From Mucilaginibacter endophyticus (GTDB lineage Bacteria > Bacteroidota > Bacteroidia > Sphingobacteriales > Sphingobacteriaceae), in the NCBI RefSeq assembly GCF_003351025.1, contig NZ_QPCG01000005.1:443165-507164 (forward strand): a stretch of 64,000 bases of DNA. Direction: 5' to 3'. The position numbers and the translations under genes are program-made. This document shows, one piece after another, positions 16,928 through 25,138 of the stretch (the stretch's first letter is position 1; each line of letters opens with the position of its first letter). The notes below the pieces were generated by a model that did no database searches, was not told where the DNA came from, and saw only the letters and a program-made list of their open reading frames with translations.

Positions 16928-17602
16928 ATGGAAACAACTAATAAAATAAAGGTAATTATTACAGGCGCCACCGGCATGGTAGGCGAGGGGGTACTGCACC
17001 AATGTTTACTGAGCAATAAGGTTGAAGAGGTACTGATCATTAACCGCAAACCAAGCGGCGTTACGCATCCTAAGCTCAAAGAAATTATTCACGCCGATTT
17101 CTTTAACCTCACCCCCATAGAAAGCCAGCTGCAAGGTTATAATGCCTGCTTTTTTTGTTTAGGGGTTTCGTCGGTAGGTATGAGTGAAGAGGCTTATTAC
17201 AAAGTAACCTACCTGCTTACTATGCATGTTGCCGAGATCCTGAGTCGCGTTAATCCGGATATGACCTTTTGCTACATATCCGGAGCTGGTACCGATAGTA
17301 CAGAAAATGGCCGCAGCATGTGGGCACGCGTAAAAGGCAAAACTGAAAACGACCTCATGAAGCTGCCCTTTAAACAAGTATTTAACTTCAGGCCGGGATT
17401 TATGAAAAGCTTTAAAGGTGCAAAAAATACACTTTCGTTTTATAAATACATCAGCTGTATGTATCCCATCGGCAGGCTTATTTACCCTAAAGGTTTTATC
17501 ACACTGGAAGAAGTTGGCAAAGCCATGATCAATACAGCGAACCGGGGAACAGGTCGTTGGATCCTGGACGGAAAAGATATTGTAGCGCTGGCCAACGAAT
17601 AG
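16928..17602 (+). CDS. NAD(P)-binding oxidoreductase, atypical short-chain/epimerase type
   Basis: 224 residues with an N-terminal Rossmann fold: the GATGMVG glycine motif at residues 13-19 follows beta strand KVIIT, and LIINR ends the second strand. Later blocks YISGAGTDSTENGR and FNFRPGFMK fit the HTATIP2-like / atypical SDR group. There is no classical YxxxK catalytic pair in the usual place, so redox activity is uncertain. Signal sequence absent, so cytoplasmic. It stands alone, 136 bases from the divergent AsmA-family gene. Confidence 0.75.
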   Translation: METTNKIKVIITGATGMVGEGVLHQCLLSNKVEEVLIINRKPSGVTHPKLKEIIHADFFNLTPIESQLQGYNACFFCLGVSSVGMSEEAYYKVTYLLTMHVAEILSRVNPDMTFCYISGAGTDSTENGRSMWARVKGKTENDLMKLPFKQVFNFRPGFMKSFKGAKNTLSFYKYISCMYPIGRLIYPKGFITLEEVGKAMINTANRGTGRWILDGKDIVALANE

Positions 17603-17783
17603 CGGGTTATGATATACGGATAGCATCGTCGTGTAAATCCGATATATCGTTATTGTGGTTAATGGTTTTTTTGTTGTAAGTTGTTGCAATATAGTTGTTT
17701 GTGTTTTTGGTGTGAGGTTTGGGTTATTGGTTTTAACAACATTAATCAATGCATCATTTGTGAAAACTAAACTCAAAAACAAC

Positions 17784-18575
17784 ATGAAAGCCAAATCACT
17801 GAAAGCCCGCTTAAATAAATATTTAATTGCGGCAGTAGTTTTATCAGGCAGTTTATTTGCCCTTACCTTTAAAGCAAGCGCGCAGGGCACACCTGTTAAA
17901 AACATTGTATTGGTACATGGCGCCTTTGCCGATGGCTCGGGCTTTCAAGCCGTGTACAATATCCTTACTAAAAAAGGATACAATGTTACCGTGGTTCAAA
18001 ACCCCTTAACCTCGCTTAAGGATGATGTTGACGCGGCTAACCGGATCCTGGATAAACAGGACGGCCCAACAGTTTTGGTTGGCCACTCCTATGGCGGTAC
18101 GGTAATTACCGAAGCTGGGAATAATTCAAAAGTAGTGGCATTGGTTTACATTGCCGCTTTTGCACCAGATAAAGGGGAGAATACCATAAAATGGGTACAA
18201 TCTGCTCCCCCCGCTCCCGAAAACGGAATTTTGCCGCCGGATGATAAAGGTTTTGTTTACTATGATAAAGCTAAATTTCATGGTGGGTTTGCCGGCGATT
18301 TGAGCCAGGCCGAGGCCGACTTTATGTTTGCCTCCCAGGGGCCAACCTCTGTTCAATGTTTTATAACCCCTGTTGCAGAAGCAGCCTGGAAAACCAAGCC
18401 AAGCTATGGTATAGTGGCCACCGAAGATAAAAGCATCGTACCCGATGTTGAGCGTACCATGTATAAACGTGCCGGAGCCAAAATAACCGAGATCAAAGGC
18501 AGTCACGTAATATTTATTTCGCAGCCTGAAGCTGTTGCTAAAGTAATTATCGAGGCGGCGAACAGCGTTAAGTAA
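17784..18575 (+). CDS. Exported alpha/beta hydrolase
   Basis: 263 residues from the ATG at 17784, which starts a clear signal peptide (MKAKSLKARLNKY, then a hydrophobic stretch to KASAQ); the upstream 43 codons of the open frame look non-coding. The hydrolase core shows LVHGAFADGSGF (oxyanion region), the nucleophile elbow GHSYGG, and a late His in KGSHVIF. It resembles MhpC-like or salicylate-esterase-like serine hydrolases. The substrate is unknown; it would act in the periplasm. A terminator hairpin follows directly. Confidence 0.82.
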   Translation: MKAKSLKARLNKYLIAAVVLSGSLFALTFKASAQGTPVKNIVLVHGAFADGSGFQAVYNILTKKGYNVTVVQNPLTSLKDDVDAANRILDKQDGPTVLVGHSYGGTVITEAGNNSKVVALVYIAAFAPDKGENTIKWVQSAPPAPENGILPPDDKGFVYYDKAKFHGGFAGDLSQAEADFMFASQGPTSVQCFITPVAEAAWKTKPSYGIVATEDKSIVPDVERTMYKRAGAKITEIKGSHVIFISQPEAVAKVIIEAANSVK

Positions 18576-18598
18576 AAGATAGTTTTTGTTACAGTTTT

Positions 18599-18632
18599 AA
18601 GCGGAACCGGCCATTGGCCGTTCCGCTTTTTT
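18599..18632 (+). terminator. Terminator after the alpha/beta hydrolase gene
   Basis: Stem AAGCGGAA(C)CGGCC with GGCCGTTCCGCTT (one bulged C) and a following run of T. Confidence 0.8.
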
Positions 18633-18657
18633 GTTAGTTTTACGTTCTCGATCACTA

Positions 18658-19524
18658 ATGGAAGCCATTACCGTACCCGAAGCAGTTAAAGATAAACCGC
18701 AGATTAAAGCGGGCGAGATCTCTTTTGTATACTACCGGGAACGCGGCAGTCTGCTCAGAAACCAGGTGATTTTTAACCAATGCGCCGTAAGCTTTGTGCT
18801 TAACGGGCAAAAAGAGCTTTATCGTCATGCCGATTGTACCATCATCAGGCCAGGACAAGGTTTGCTGATTCCCGAAGGTAATACTCTTATCGCAGAGCAT
18901 ACCGTAAACGGGACTTCAAATGATGTGCTTTACAGTAGTTTTATCGTCTTCTTTCCGCAACGGCTGATCACCGAATTTTTTGCTAAGCATGGTCTTTCCA
19001 CAAAAAATACGCAAGCTGATGGTTCGCCTTATTTGCTTTTTTCAAACACCGCTTACCTTAATGAATACCTCCGGGGTATCCGGGCTTTGGTTGATGAGCG
19101 ACAGCAGCTTTCATACCCGGTAGCGCTGCATAAACTGGAAGAGTTGCTGCTTATCATTTATGAATTATACCCAAATCAGTTGACGGCCTTACTTGGTAGC
19201 GAGCATAACAATACCGGTTTATCACTGCAAAAGCTGGTCGGAAATAACCTGTTTAATAACCTCACTCTTGATGAATTGGCTTTTCTGGCCAATCGGAGCC
19301 TGTCGTCATTCAAACGAGATTTTGAGAAAGCTTATGGCCTGTCGCCGCAAAAATATATCCGCGAAAGGAAACTGGAAGCTGCCTGTATTGAGTTAAAGAG
19401 TGGGCGCAGGGCAAGTGAGCTTTACATCACTTTCGGTTACGAAAACCTGTCGAATTTTAATACAGCTTTTAAGAAAAAGTTCGGGGTTACCCCGGCTGCT
19501 TACGGTCAGCAAATTGTAGTTTGA
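18658..19524 (+). CDS. AraC-family transcriptional regulator
   Basis: 288 residues from the ATG at 18658; the frame can be extended nine codons to 18631, but that overlaps the terminator. The N-terminal part (about 20-160) is a cupin-like sensing domain, and the C-terminal part has two helix-turn-helix motifs (NLTLDELAFLANRSLSSFKRDF, split over two helices, and ITFGYENLSNFNTAFKKKFG). It precedes a PEBP-family gene on the same strand and may control it or the hydrolase upstream; the ligand is unknown. Confidence 0.85.
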   Translation: MEAITVPEAVKDKPQIKAGEISFVYYRERGSLLRNQVIFNQCAVSFVLNGQKELYRHADCTIIRPGQGLLIPEGNTLIAEHTVNGTSNDVLYSSFIVFFPQRLITEFFAKHGLSTKNTQADGSPYLLFSNTAYLNEYLRGIRALVDERQQLSYPVALHKLEELLLIIYELYPNQLTALLGSEHNNTGLSLQKLVGNNLFNNLTLDELAFLANRSLSSFKRDFEKAYGLSPQKYIRERKLEAACIELKSGRRASELYITFGYENLSNFNTAFKKKFGVTPAAYGQQIVV

Positions 19525-19611
19525 GCCGCTTGCACTACTATTTGAACCGTTTGCAATAACAGTGTGAACGCCCGCAAGGCCAACTTTGTAGCGTAATTAA
19601 ATACTGTTATT

Positions 19612-20154
19612 ATGAAAACGATTTTCTCTCTATTCATCAGCTTTTTTATAGCTAAGGCTGCATGTTCACAAACGTTTACTTTAAAAAGTGCCGATTTAGG
19701 CGGACAGTTCAGCAATGAGTTTATTGCCGGTAATTTTGGCTGCAATGGTGGTAACAAATCGCCGCAACTAAGCTGGGTTAATGCGCCAGAAGGTACCCAA
19801 AGCTTTGCCGTAACCATGTACGATGCAGATGCCCCAACCGGAAGCGGATTTTGGCACTGGGTTGTGGTGGATATTCCCGCAAATATTCATGAACTTAAGC
19901 AAGGCGCGGGCGACGTAAAAAGTGGTTTAGCTCCGCAAGGCAGCCTGCAAAGTATTAACGATGTAGGCGTACCCGGTTACCAGGGCCCATGCCCCGGCAT
20001 TGGCGAGGGCGATCACCGGTATTTAATCACCGTTTATGCGTTAAAAACAGCCAAACTGGGTACAACGCAAGCTTCAACCGCGGCATTAACGGGTTATTTA
20101 TTAGGTAAGCAATTGCTGGCCAAGGCCTCGTTAATGGTTTATATGAAGAGATAG
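19612..20154 (+). CDS. PEBP / YbhB-YbcL (Raf kinase inhibitor-like) family protein
   Basis: 180 residues with a signal peptide ending near ACSQ. Family marks are CNGGNKSPQLSW, the ligand-pocket motif YDADAPTGSGFWHWVV, and GPCPGIGEGDHRYLITVYAL. Bacterial members are small phosphate-ligand binding proteins of unclear role. It lies 87 bases after the AraC gene. Confidence 0.88.
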   Translation: MKTIFSLFISFFIAKAACSQTFTLKSADLGGQFSNEFIAGNFGCNGGNKSPQLSWVNAPEGTQSFAVTMYDADAPTGSGFWHWVVVDIPANIHELKQGAGDVKSGLAPQGSLQSINDVGVPGYQGPCPGIGEGDHRYLITVYALKTAKLGTTQASTAALTGYLLGKQLLAKASLMVYMKR

Positions 20155-20186
20155 TTTAACACTGCACCTAAAAAAGCCCTGGGATT

Positions 20187-20312
20187 GTGCGATTCCCTCC
20201 CCTGGGAGGGTGTAGGGAGGGGTTTATGTGATATGCCTAATCGTTAGCAAAATGTATAAACCCCTCCCTGCCAACGCCCATACCTAACGCACCCCTCCCA
20301 AGGGAGGGAATT
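20187..20312. repeat. Interspersed CCCTCCC palindromic element, copy 1
   Basis: Starts GTGCGATTCCCTCCCCTGGG and ends AGGGAGGGAATT; the arms pair through several CCCTCCC/GGGAGGG blocks. A second copy lies at 37083-37208; the first 36 bases or so of the two copies are identical. It fills most of the gap between the PEBP gene and the convergent GH43-like gene. Confidence 0.88.
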
Positions 20313-20352
20313 GTTTGGTTGAGGCTATTGTTCTCTTTTTTAAGTAACAGAT

Positions 20353-21846
20353 TTACTGGATGACAACCTGCAATTTAAGCACCCTGTTTTTTTCTGCCGA
20401 AAAGCTTGCCCCATTATCATTGCTTATTAACGCCACATTATTCGGATCGGTTAACAGGTCGTTATAAGCAAAGCCATAGCAGCCTTTGGTTGTGGCCGAT
20501 TTTATAACGACAGCATATCGCTTACCAACGGTAACAGGAATATTTGTCTTTACAATAACGTTCCTGGCCGACCATGAAACAGAATCAGCAGGTAAAGTGA
20601 CGGAAGCCAATGCTTTACCTGTTGGTGATCCGGTATTGCCAAGTTCAAATATCTCGACAGCCAGACCGGCATCGGGATGCCCTGTTTGAAAAGTGGCAAA
20701 ACTGATGCTGGCTAAATTGCTGTTCCTGCTTGCCGTAAAAATTTGCGCGCGCTGTACATTTCTGCCAATGTCGCATCCGGTGGTAAAATCTTCGGTTGGA
20801 TTAACCGGATTTGAGCTCCTGGTAAAATTTGCTGTTTGCTGGCATTCCATAGGGTTGACGGAGCCATCGGCAGTAAAGGTGAGCGGCGCCCAGTAAAAAT
20901 TAGCAAGGGCCTCGTTTTTGGCAGCGTTATTCCACAAATCGCTGCCGAAAAGGAAAATGGTTTCCGAATCCAATTTAATGGTTGATACAAACGAAGGTTG
21001 CCCGCCGCAGGAGTTATCACTGATCTTGATCCCATCCGACCATGGTCCCAATGGCGACGACGCGGTACGATAAGATGCTCCGGTGCCCGAACAATAACCG
21101 CAATTAGGATCGGAGTAAATGAGGTAATATTTGCCTTTACGCTTGAACAATGCAGGTGCTTCTGTATTGCCTGTAGTAACCGATTTTACATACTGCCCGG
21201 TTCCGGTTAAATAGTCGGCGCTTAATTTTTCAATAACAATACTGCCTTTTGTTCGCCAGTCGGTATACGCTAAATAGGCTGTGCCATCGTCATCAACAAA
21301 AGTATCATGGTCGCCATTGTTTAAACCTGCAACCGGCATTTCGCTGTTTACTGCAAGGGTTGGCTCCTTAATTTCAATGAATGGTCCAACCGGGGTTTTG
21401 CTGGTAAATACCCGGTAACCAACCCGGTTATCGTAAACGTTTATCCACAGTACGTAGCGTTTTGTTTTTTTATTGTAGATCACATGCGGTCTAAAGCAGC
21501 CATAGGTTTTACCATCGCAGCGGGTTTGCCAAACGGGCGTTTTGGCATCAAACATAAATCCTCTGTCGGTCCAGTGTTGCAAATCAGTTGATGAGTAGGT
21601 TTTAAAACCGCAAAAGGGGGCCGTTTTGTTTCCCCATTCAAAACCGCAATCATAACTGGTACCGTACAGGTAGTACACGCCGTTAAATAAGGCTATCTCG
21701 CCGTCGTGCGCGTCAACCGCGTTGCCCAGGTTATCGAATTTAGTTACCTGCTTACCGTTTTTATCAAAATTTTTAATGCTTTGCGCCGATGCGAACCGGA
21801 CAGTTAAAATGGCAGCCAACAGGCTAAGCAGGATAAGTTTTTTCAT
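20353..21846 (-). CDS. GH43-like exported glycosidase with C-terminal beta-sandwich
   Basis: 497 residues with a signal peptide (cleavage near FASAQ, residue 22). The N-terminal part is a five-bladed-propeller GH43-type domain; candidate catalytic residues are Asp45 or Asp48 in VDAHDGEI, Asp181 or Asp184 in DTFVDDDGTAYL, and Glu229 in NTEAPALF. The last 130 residues or so form a separate all-beta domain of unknown binding role. Substrate probably an arabinose- or xylose-containing glycan, inferred from neighbours. Same strand as the AraC gene at 21970, 123 bases apart. Confidence 0.78.
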   Translation of the reverse strand: MKKLILLSLLAAILTVRFASAQSIKNFDKNGKQVTKFDNLGNAVDAHDGEIALFNGVYYLYGTSYDCGFEWGNKTAPFCGFKTYSSTDLQHWTDRGFMFDAKTPVWQTRCDGKTYGCFRPHVIYNKKTKRYVLWINVYDNRVGYRVFTSKTPVGPFIEIKEPTLAVNSEMPVAGLNNGDHDTFVDDDGTAYLAYTDWRTKGSIVIEKLSADYLTGTGQYVKSVTTGNTEAPALFKRKGKYYLIYSDPNCGYCSGTGASYRTASSPLGPWSDGIKISDNSCGGQPSFVSTIKLDSETIFLFGSDLWNNAAKNEALANFYWAPLTFTADGSVNPMECQQTANFTRSSNPVNPTEDFTTGCDIGRNVQRAQIFTASRNSNLASISFATFQTGHPDAGLAVEIFELGNTGSPTGKALASVTLPADSVSWSARNVIVKTNIPVTVGKRYAVVIKSATTKGCYGFAYNDLLTDPNNVALISNDNGASFSAEKNRVLKLQVVIQ

Positions 21847-21969
21847 TGGTTTTGTTATTACTGAACTGCAGGTGCTAAAATTTTCAGCGAAAAGCGGCTA
21901 TATCATCGACCCAAATCTATCAACGAACTCAAAAGTACCGGTTACACTTTTTGATATTAGGTTTATCAT

Positions 21970-22857
21970 TTATGATAGCTGATCTCCCTGCGCCCGTTTC
22001 CGGTAATCGGTAGGGGCAATGCCGGTTTTTTCTTTAAACAGTTTAGAGAAATAAAAATACGACTCGAACCTCAGATCGTAAGCAATCTGTTTAATAGGGA
22101 TAGACGGATCATTCAGTAACTCTTTAGCGCGGTCTATTTTTAACTGGATATAGTACTGGCCTGGTGATAACCCTGTATGGCTTTTAAAGGCTTTTCTGAA
22201 CCAGGAATAACCTACGCCTAATTGAGACGCAGCTTGTTCCGGTGAAAAATCGGCAGTTATATTTGAGCGGAACAGCAACCTCGCTTCGTTGATCAATACT
22301 TCGCGGCCATCGTTCACCGCGTTTTGCCTGCTCACGGCATGAAAGCTTCCTAATAGGTGCAGCACCGCGCCTGAGATCTGGGGCTGATAGCCGGTATCTT
22401 CCTGTTGTGTTTTTTCGATGATATTGTTAAAGAGACCAAAAATGCTTTCATTAAAACCGATGCTAAGACACGGGGCTTCCGGTTTAAAAAAGCTTTTGTT
22501 GATCAGGTTGTCCATCACTTCGCCCTTAAAACCTATCCAGTATTCATCCCAGCCGGTTTTTTCATCAGGCTTATAACGGTGCCGCTCTCCCGGAAACAGA
22601 ACTATAACACTGCCAGCCTTTACTTCAATCCGTTTGCAACTGTCCGATTCAAAAAGGCCTTTGCCCCGGGTTATATAAATTACCTGGTACTCGTTCAGTA
22701 CACGGCCGGTGTTCCAGTTAAAATTATGATGCGCGGGATGTGCCTTGCCGGGGTATGAACCCGAGGCCTCAATATGGGTACAGCCGGTATTTAACACGCA
22801 TAGTCCCCAGTTTTCGTCTTCCTTACTTACTGGCAGGTATTTGTAGTAATTGATCAT
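21970..22857 (-). CDS. AraC-family transcriptional regulator with cupin sensor domain
   Basis: 295 residues. The N-terminal AraC-type ligand-binding cupin (about 30-140; GSVIVLFPGERHRYKPDE, WDEYWIGFKG) and the C-terminal double helix-turn-helix (FSPEQAASQLGVGYSWFRKAF and YDLRFESYFYFSKLFKEKTG blocks) are clear. It is divergent from the COG2407-type isomerase gene and on the same strand as the GH43-like gene, so a sugar-sensing role for this locus, possibly L-arabinose, is likely. No Nudix-type AraR, known from Bacteroides, is visible in the window. Confidence 0.87.
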   Translation of the reverse strand: MINYYKYLPVSKEDENWGLCVLNTGCTHIEASGSYPGKAHPAHHNFNWNTGRVLNEYQVIYITRGKGLFESDSCKRIEVKAGSVIVLFPGERHRYKPDEKTGWDEYWIGFKGEVMDNLINKSFFKPEAPCLSIGFNESIFGLFNNIIEKTQQEDTGYQPQISGAVLHLLGSFHAVSRQNAVNDGREVLINEARLLFRSNITADFSPEQAASQLGVGYSWFRKAFKSHTGLSPGQYYIQLKIDRAKELLNDPSIPIKQIAYDLRFESYFYFSKLFKEKTGIAPTDYRKRAQGDQLS

Positions 22858-23160
22858 ATGGTAATGCTGTCCGGCATCAATAAATACATCTTAAATATCA
22901 AAATGTGTATTGGTACCAGGGTTTATATGGCAATATTTGACTCACACCAAATTATGATGAGTTGTTTAAAAACGATGTTTATTCAGAAGCTGTATAACGC
23001 TGCTGTCCATTTAAAAATTCGCTGCGTATATTGTATAGCTCAATGTGTCGCCCCTAAGGTGAAAAAATAACCTGTTTTAAACAACACCTAAATTAATATT
23101 AAGTTTATAGCTTTCTAATTATCAGTCAAATCCATCCATTTCGCAATAATAAACTCTAAA
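22858..23160. promoter_or_regulatory. Divergent control region between AraC regulator and isomerase
   Basis: 303 bases between two divergent starts, the place where promoters and AraC operators for both genes should lie. I see no full TAnnTTTG match and no clear inverted repeat. A short open frame inside (22858-23070) does not look like a gene. Confidence 0.35.
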
Positions 23161-24609
23161 ATGAATACTTCCGGCAATCAAATAACATCACGCCTTAAAA
23201 TTGGACTTTTCGGTATCGGCCTTAATACTTATTGGGATCAGTTTGAAGGGCTTGAACAGCGGCTATCGGGATACGTGGATGAGGTAGCAGATAAACTTGC
23301 CGGTTTTGGTTCGGGAATGGTTAACCTTGGGCTGATTGATACGCCGCAAAAGGCATTTGAAGCGGGCAGCCGCTTCCGTAAGGAAGATGTGGATCTGATA
23401 TTTTTATACGTTACTACCTATGCGCTATCGTCAACCGTATTGCCTGTTGTAAAAAAAGCTAAAGTTCCGGTGGTGATCCTGAACCTTACGCCGGGCGCGG
23501 CAATTGACTACGTGGCTTTCAACAAAATGCAAAACCGCACAGCCATGACCGGCGAATGGCTGGCCTATTGCTCGGCTTGCCCGGTACCTGAAATAGCCAA
23601 TGTGTTTAAACGGGCTGCTATTCCTTTTTATCAAATTACGGGAATGCTGCATAACGATCCGCATGTTTGGCAGCAGGTAGAAGAATGGATAGCAGCGGCT
23701 AAAGTGGCGCATATCATGTACCATAACACGCTGGGCATTATGGGTAATTACTATGGGGGGATGCTGGATATCTATTCCGACCTCACCCTGCAATGCGCCA
23801 CATTTGGCGGCCATATTGAAATTATGGAGGTTGATGAGCTATCGGGCTTACGCGATACGGTTCAGGAGATTGAGGTTAAAAACAAGGTCAAAGAATTTCA
23901 CGAAAGGTTTGATGTGCAGTCTGATTGTTCGGATTTTGAACTGGAACGCGCCGCTACAACTGCTGTGGCTTTAGATAAGCTGGTGGCCAAATACAACCTT
24001 GGCTCTATGGCTTACTACCATAAAGGAACAGGAAACGCGGTTAACGAGGATACCATGAGCTCGGTGATCCTGGGTAATTCATTGCTTACGGCGGCAGGGA
24101 TCCCGGTAGCGGGGGAGTATGAGATCAAAAATGCCCAGGCCATGAAAATAATGGACAGTTTTGGCACGGGTGGTTCCTTTACCGAATACTATGCCATGGA
24201 TTTTAATGATGATATAGTGCTGATGGGGCATGATGGTCCGTGTCACCCGGCTATTGCCGAGGGTAAGATCAAAGTAAAGCCACTACAGGTTTATCATGGT
24301 AAGGTTGGTAACGGCCTTTCTGTCGAAATGTCGGTGAGTCATGGCCCGGTTACCATGCTATCGGTTGTGGAAACGGCCGGAGGTAAAATCATTTTCCTGG
24401 TAGCAGAAGCTGAATCCGTTGCCGGACCCATATTGGAAATAGGGAATACTAACAGCCGTTACAAATTTGCCATCGGGGCCAGGGCTTTTGTAGAAACCTG
24501 GAATTCGCATGGCCCCGCGCACCATTGCGCGGTGGGCAAAGGGCATATCGCATCAAAAATTAAAAAGCTGGGCGATTTGTTGGGGGTAGAGACGGTGAAG
24601 GTTTGTTGA
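23161..24609 (+). CDS. L-fucose/L-arabinose isomerase-family protein (COG2407 type)
   Basis: 482 residues of the fucose/arabinose isomerase-like superfamily. Candidate metal and active-site residues lie in GEYEIKNAQAMKIMDSFG, EYYAMDFNDD, GHDGPCHPA and GPAHHCAVGKGHI. It differs clearly from the true AraA at 28966. It could isomerise L-arabinose, D-arabinose or L-fucose, or act on another released pentose. It is the first plus-strand gene of the arabinose locus, faces an AraC regulator, and is separated from araB by 529 bases with a long hairpin, so it is probably its own transcription unit. Confidence 0.78.
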   Translation: MNTSGNQITSRLKIGLFGIGLNTYWDQFEGLEQRLSGYVDEVADKLAGFGSGMVNLGLIDTPQKAFEAGSRFRKEDVDLIFLYVTTYALSSTVLPVVKKAKVPVVILNLTPGAAIDYVAFNKMQNRTAMTGEWLAYCSACPVPEIANVFKRAAIPFYQITGMLHNDPHVWQQVEEWIAAAKVAHIMYHNTLGIMGNYYGGMLDIYSDLTLQCATFGGHIEIMEVDELSGLRDTVQEIEVKNKVKEFHERFDVQSDCSDFELERAATTAVALDKLVAKYNLGSMAYYHKGTGNAVNEDTMSSVILGNSLLTAAGIPVAGEYEIKNAQAMKIMDSFGTGGSFTEYYAMDFNDDIVLMGHDGPCHPAIAEGKIKVKPLQVYHGKVGNGLSVEMSVSHGPVTMLSVVETAGGKIIFLVAEAESVAGPILEIGNTNSRYKFAIGARAFVETWNSHGPAHHCAVGKGHIASKIKKLGDLLGVETVKVC

Positions 24610-24646
24610 TCTCGTGTAGATGAAGGTTTTTAGTGTGCGTTGATTT

Positions 24647-24802
24647 ACGAGGCACCTACGGAGCCTTAATCCGTTATTTCTTTGACTATAAACACGATAC
24701 TCCTACGGAGTGCTTTAGCAAAATTGCTTTTCAACTCCGTAGGAGTATCGTGTTTATAGAATTTCCGCAATGCAAAATTTTAGGGCTCCATAGGAGCCTC
24801 GT
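24647..24802. repeat. Nested palindromic element before araB
   Basis: Inner perfect 26-bp inverted repeat at 24686-24711 and 24734-24759 (words ACGATACTCCTACGGAGT), enclosed by an outer 19-bp imperfect pair at 24647-24665 and 24784-24802 (ACGAGGCACCTACGGAGCC, two mismatches). The structure resembles a REP or MITE-like unit. It stands just after the isomerase stop and may also act as an RNA hairpin. Confidence 0.85.
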
Positions 24803-25138
24803 TTTAATAAAAGCGATACTGGCTTAGCACGCATTTTGCTCATAAGCATGATGAGGATATGATTTAATTATCTCCTTAAATTAAACGTTTTACCATTCCA
24901 AAACAGCAAATCCACTACGGAATGATGTTTTTATATTGTTAAAATAACACTAATTATCGCCTCTCCGCTGGCCCTTTCTCCAAGTCTTTTCTGTGTCTGA
25001 TTTACTTATGTAATGACTTTTTTACAGGGTTTACATCTCTGTTAACCTAATAATCGATTTTACCTGAATAATTTTTTAAATAAAATTTCTCTTTGTCAAT
25101 AATTAAGTGTTATTTCGACAATAATTATAAATCTTTAT
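24803..25138 (+). promoter_or_regulatory. araB upstream region with direct repeat at 25095-25127
   Basis: 336 AT-rich bases before araB. GTCAATAATTA (25095-25105) and GACAATAATTA (25117-25127) match at 10 of 11 bases and are 22 bases apart, about two DNA turns, the arrangement expected for two halves of an AraC-type operator. The second copy ends 11 bases before the araB ATG. No exact -7 consensus was found. The rest of the stretch shows nothing recognisable. Confidence 0.4.

Noticed and set aside
17655..17783. 43-codon N-terminal extension of the alpha/beta hydrolase
   Set aside because: The extension is hydrophobic junk before a perfect signal peptide starting at the ATG 17784.
22858..23070. 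70-codon open frame between the AraC gene and the isomerase
   Set aside because: It starts at the first base after the AraC start codon, has odd composition and no recognisable domain; the stretch is better explained as control region.
24647..24802. Transcription terminator of the isomerase gene
   Set aside because: The hairpin is nested and long with no T-run after it; an interspersed palindromic element explains it better, although it could still affect the transcript.
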